A DNA stretch of 64,000 bases from NCBI RefSeq assembly GCF_037975245.1, contig NC_092580.1, forward strand, positions 139,001-203,000. The letters are read 5' to 3'. Of the stretch, positions 62,415 to 64,000 are shown piece by piece. A program made the position numbers and the translations under genes. Source of the DNA: Apostichopus japonicus. Lineage: Eukaryota; Echinodermata; Holothuroidea; Aspidochirotida; Stichopodidae. How positions within the stretch are numbered: position 1 is the stretch's first letter; each line of letters starts with the position of its first letter. The notes under the pieces were generated by a model. That model did not search any database. It saw only the letters and a program-made list of their open reading frames with translations, and was not told where the DNA came from.

Positions 62415-62881
62415 AACTTTAAGTATTAGAAAGGAACATAGATTTATATCAACTGCTGTCGTGGCGCGGTTGGTTGCTCTGTACCTCGAGAGCGTGACGT
62501 ATTTTGGATCGCGGGCTCGAGACCAGGTGGGGGCAGTTTGCTTTTGCCGGTTTCTTATACGGTCTCTGGGAACTTTAAGTATTAGAAACGAACATAGATT
62601 TATATCAACTGCTGTCGTGGCGCGGTTGGTTGCTCTGTACCTCGAGAGCGTGACGTATTTTGGATCGCGGGCTCGAGACCAGGTGGGGGCAGTTTGCTTT
62701 TGCCGCGATCTTATACGGTCTCTGGGAACTTTAAGTATTAGAAACGAACATAGATTTATATCAACTGCTGTCGTGGCGCGGTTGGTTGCTCTGTTCCTCG
62801 AGAGCGTGACGTATTTTGGATCGCGGGCTCGAGACCAGGTGGGGCAGTTTGCTTTTGCCGCGATCTCATACGGTCTCTGGG
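62415..62881 (+). repeat. Three-monomer unit, 467 bp, copy 1
   Basis: Unit 1 has GCCGGTTTCTTATAC, unit 2 has GATCTTATAC, and unit 3 has CTGTTCCTCGAG with the four-G run. The set is repeated immediately. Confidence 0.83.
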
Positions 62882-63348
62882 AACTTTAAGTATTAGAAAC
62901 GAACATAGATTTATATCAACTGCTGTCGTGGCGCGGTTGGTTGCTCTGTACCTCGAGAGCGTGACGTATTTTGGATCGCGGGCTCGAGACCAGGTGGGGG
63001 CAGTTTGCTTTTGCCGGTTTCTTATACGGTCTCTGGGAACTTTAAGTATTAGAAACGAACATAGATTTATATCAACTGCTGTCGTGGCGCGGTTGGTTGC
63101 TCTGTACCTCGAGAGCGTGACGTATTTTGGATCGCGGGCTCGAGACCAGGTGGGGGCAGTTTGCTTTTGCCGCGATCTTATACGGTCTCTGGGAACTTTA
63201 AGTATTAGAAACGAACATAGATTTATATCAACTGCTGTCGTGGCGCGGTTGGTTGCTCTGTTCCTCGAGAGCGTGACGTATTTTGGATCGCGGGCTCGAG
63301 ACCAGGTGGGGCAGTTTGCTTTTGCTGCGATCTCATACGGTCTCTGGG
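62882..63348 (+). repeat. Three-monomer unit, 467 bp, copy 2
   Basis: Same three units as 62415-62881 at a 467-bp offset, with CTGTTCCTCGAG again in unit 3 and an added TTTTGCTGCG. A related four-monomer series with GCCGGTTTCTT follows from 63349 to 63969. Confidence 0.83.
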
Positions 63349-64000
63349 AACTTTAAGTATTAGAAACGAACATAGATTTATATCAACTGCTGTCGTGGCG
63401 CGGTTGGTTGCTCTGTACCTCGAGAGCGTGACGTATTTTGGATCGCGGGCTCGAGACCAGGTGGGGCAGTTAGCTATTGCCGGTTTCTTATACGGTGTCT
63501 GGAACTTTAAGTATTAGAAACGAACATAGATTTATATCAACTGCTGTCGTGGCGCGGTTGGTTGCTCTGTACCTCGAGAGCGTGACGTATTTTGGATCGC
63601 GGGCTCGAGACCAGGTGGGGGCAGTTTGCTTTTGCCGCGATCTTATACGGTCTCTGGGAACTTTAAGTATTAGAAACGAACATAGATTTATATCAACTGC
63701 TGTCGTGGCGCGGTTGGTTGCTCTGTACCTCGAGAGCGTGACGTATTTTGGATCGCGGGCTCGAGACCAGGTGGGGGCAGTTTGCTTTTGCCGCGATCTT
63801 ATACGGTGTCTGGGAACTTTAAGTATTAGAAACGAACATAGATTTATATCAACTGCTGTCGTGGCGCGGTTGGTTGCTCTGTACCTCGAGAGCGTGACGT
63901 ATTTTGGATCGCGGGCTCGAGACCAGGTGGGGCAGTTTGCTTTTGCCGCGATCTCATACGGTCTCTGGGAACTTTAAGTATTAGAAACGAACATAGATTT

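Larger units (their letters stand above)
1..64000 (+). repeat. Satellite DNA array, about 155-bp monomer, about 412 copies
   Basis: The entire window is a head-to-tail tandem repeat. Recurrent landmarks appear once per unit in the same order and orientation throughout: AACTTTAAGTATTAG, then an AT-rich stretch, TGGCGCGGTTGG, CTCGAGAGCG, GGATCGCGGGCTCGAGACC, a run of 4-5 G, a T-rich TTTGCTTTTGCC, and ACGGTCTCTGG. From the first complete start at 78 to the last at 63970 I count 411 units, mean 155.46 bp. By eye most monomers differ from the consensus at only a few positions. No unrelated sequence longer than a few bases interrupts the array. Size and continuity fit a centromeric or heterochromatic satellite. 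Location on the chromosome cannot be read from the window. Confidence 0.98.
43426..64000 (+). repeat. Array zone 6: mixed 155/156-bp units
   Basis: Mostly consensus-like units with GATCTCATAC or GATCTTATAC. GACGTATTTT and GACGATTTTT forms are interspersed. Scattered private variants include GGATTGCGGCCCGAG at 46631, GGGCTCAATACC at 43526, GGATCACCGGCTC at 59086 and GACGTTGTTTGGATTG at 58763. Several local duplications are listed separately. Only satellite sequence is seen, and the array continues past the right edge, which cuts a monomer after 31 bases. Confidence 0.85.

Noticed and set aside
1-64000. CRISPR array
   Set aside because: The whole 155-bp period is repeated. There are no unique spacers between short repeats and no cas genes.
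1-64000. 5S rRNA or tRNA gene cluster
   Set aside because: No complete tRNA cloverleaf can be drawn: the D-arm and anticodon-like stems compete for the same bases, and acceptor and T stems are poorly paired. No 5S rRNA internal control region is recognisable.
1-64000. Self-cleaving hammerhead ribozyme in the monomer, as in some animal satellites
   Set aside because: GAAAC is present, but I find no CTGATGA-type core on either strand at a workable spacing.
1-64000. Telomeric or microsatellite DNA
   Set aside because: No short-period repeat such as TTAGGG occurs in tandem; the only low-complexity tracts are the G and T runs inside the unit.
1-64000. Assembly artefact
   Set aside because: It cannot be excluded from sequence alone, but the many ordered private variants and differing offsets are what a resolved long-read array shows, not a collapsed or looped contig.

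Overview
The whole 64 kb window is one uninterrupted, head-to-tail satellite DNA array. The unit is about 155 bp (154, 155, 156 and a few 157-158 bp forms). I count 411 complete monomers between the first AACTTTAAG at position 78 and the last at 63970 (mean 155.46 bp), plus partial monomers at both edges. All monomers read in the same direction. I see no single-copy sequence, gene, transposon insertion, inversion or array boundary. The array therefore runs beyond both ends of the window.

Organism: a eukaryote, by array length and monomer size; one nucleosome wraps about 147 bp, so the unit is close to nucleosome size. I cannot name the species. The consensus is about 50% GC and carries 13 CpG dinucleotides, about 1.4 times the number expected from base composition. 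This argues against a genome with strong CpG decay, such as a typical vertebrate, and makes an invertebrate or other weakly methylated lineage more likely. That is inference. Centromeric or pericentromeric location is plausible but not shown by the sequence.

Monomer anatomy (position 1 = first A of AACTTTAAG): positions 1-40 are AT-rich (about 22% GC) and the rest is about 60% GC. Positions 48-59 resemble a tRNA/SINE A box and positions 100-110 a B box, with a perfect 5-bp hairpin between them. This suggests the satellite grew from a tRNA-derived SINE-like head. Two XhoI-type CTCGAG palindromes lie 31 bp apart, and a GAGACC/GGTCTC inverted repeat encloses a smaller GGCA/TGCC hairpin.

Layout: 1-14197 is 155-bp-dominated, with a recurring three-monomer A-B-C cassette at irregular intervals. 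14198-20855 holds two tandem large blocks of 22 and 21 monomers; the missing monomer coincides with an A/B hybrid monomer, a footprint of unequal exchange. 20856-26131 is transitional. 26132-42340 is dominated by 156-bp monomers. Because 156 = 3 x 52, this zone stays open in frame on both strands and produces spurious ORFs of up to 609 codons. 42341-43425 is an island of left-type monomers inside the right half. 43426-64000 is mixed, with several short local duplications and a young 3-monomer repeat near the right edge.

No protein-coding gene is called. The new content here is structural: a SINE-like satellite monomer, a patchwork of irregular higher-order repeats, and individual recombination junctions that can be read from diagnostic variants. 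Counts and offsets were made by hand from landmark motifs and may be off by a base or a monomer in places.
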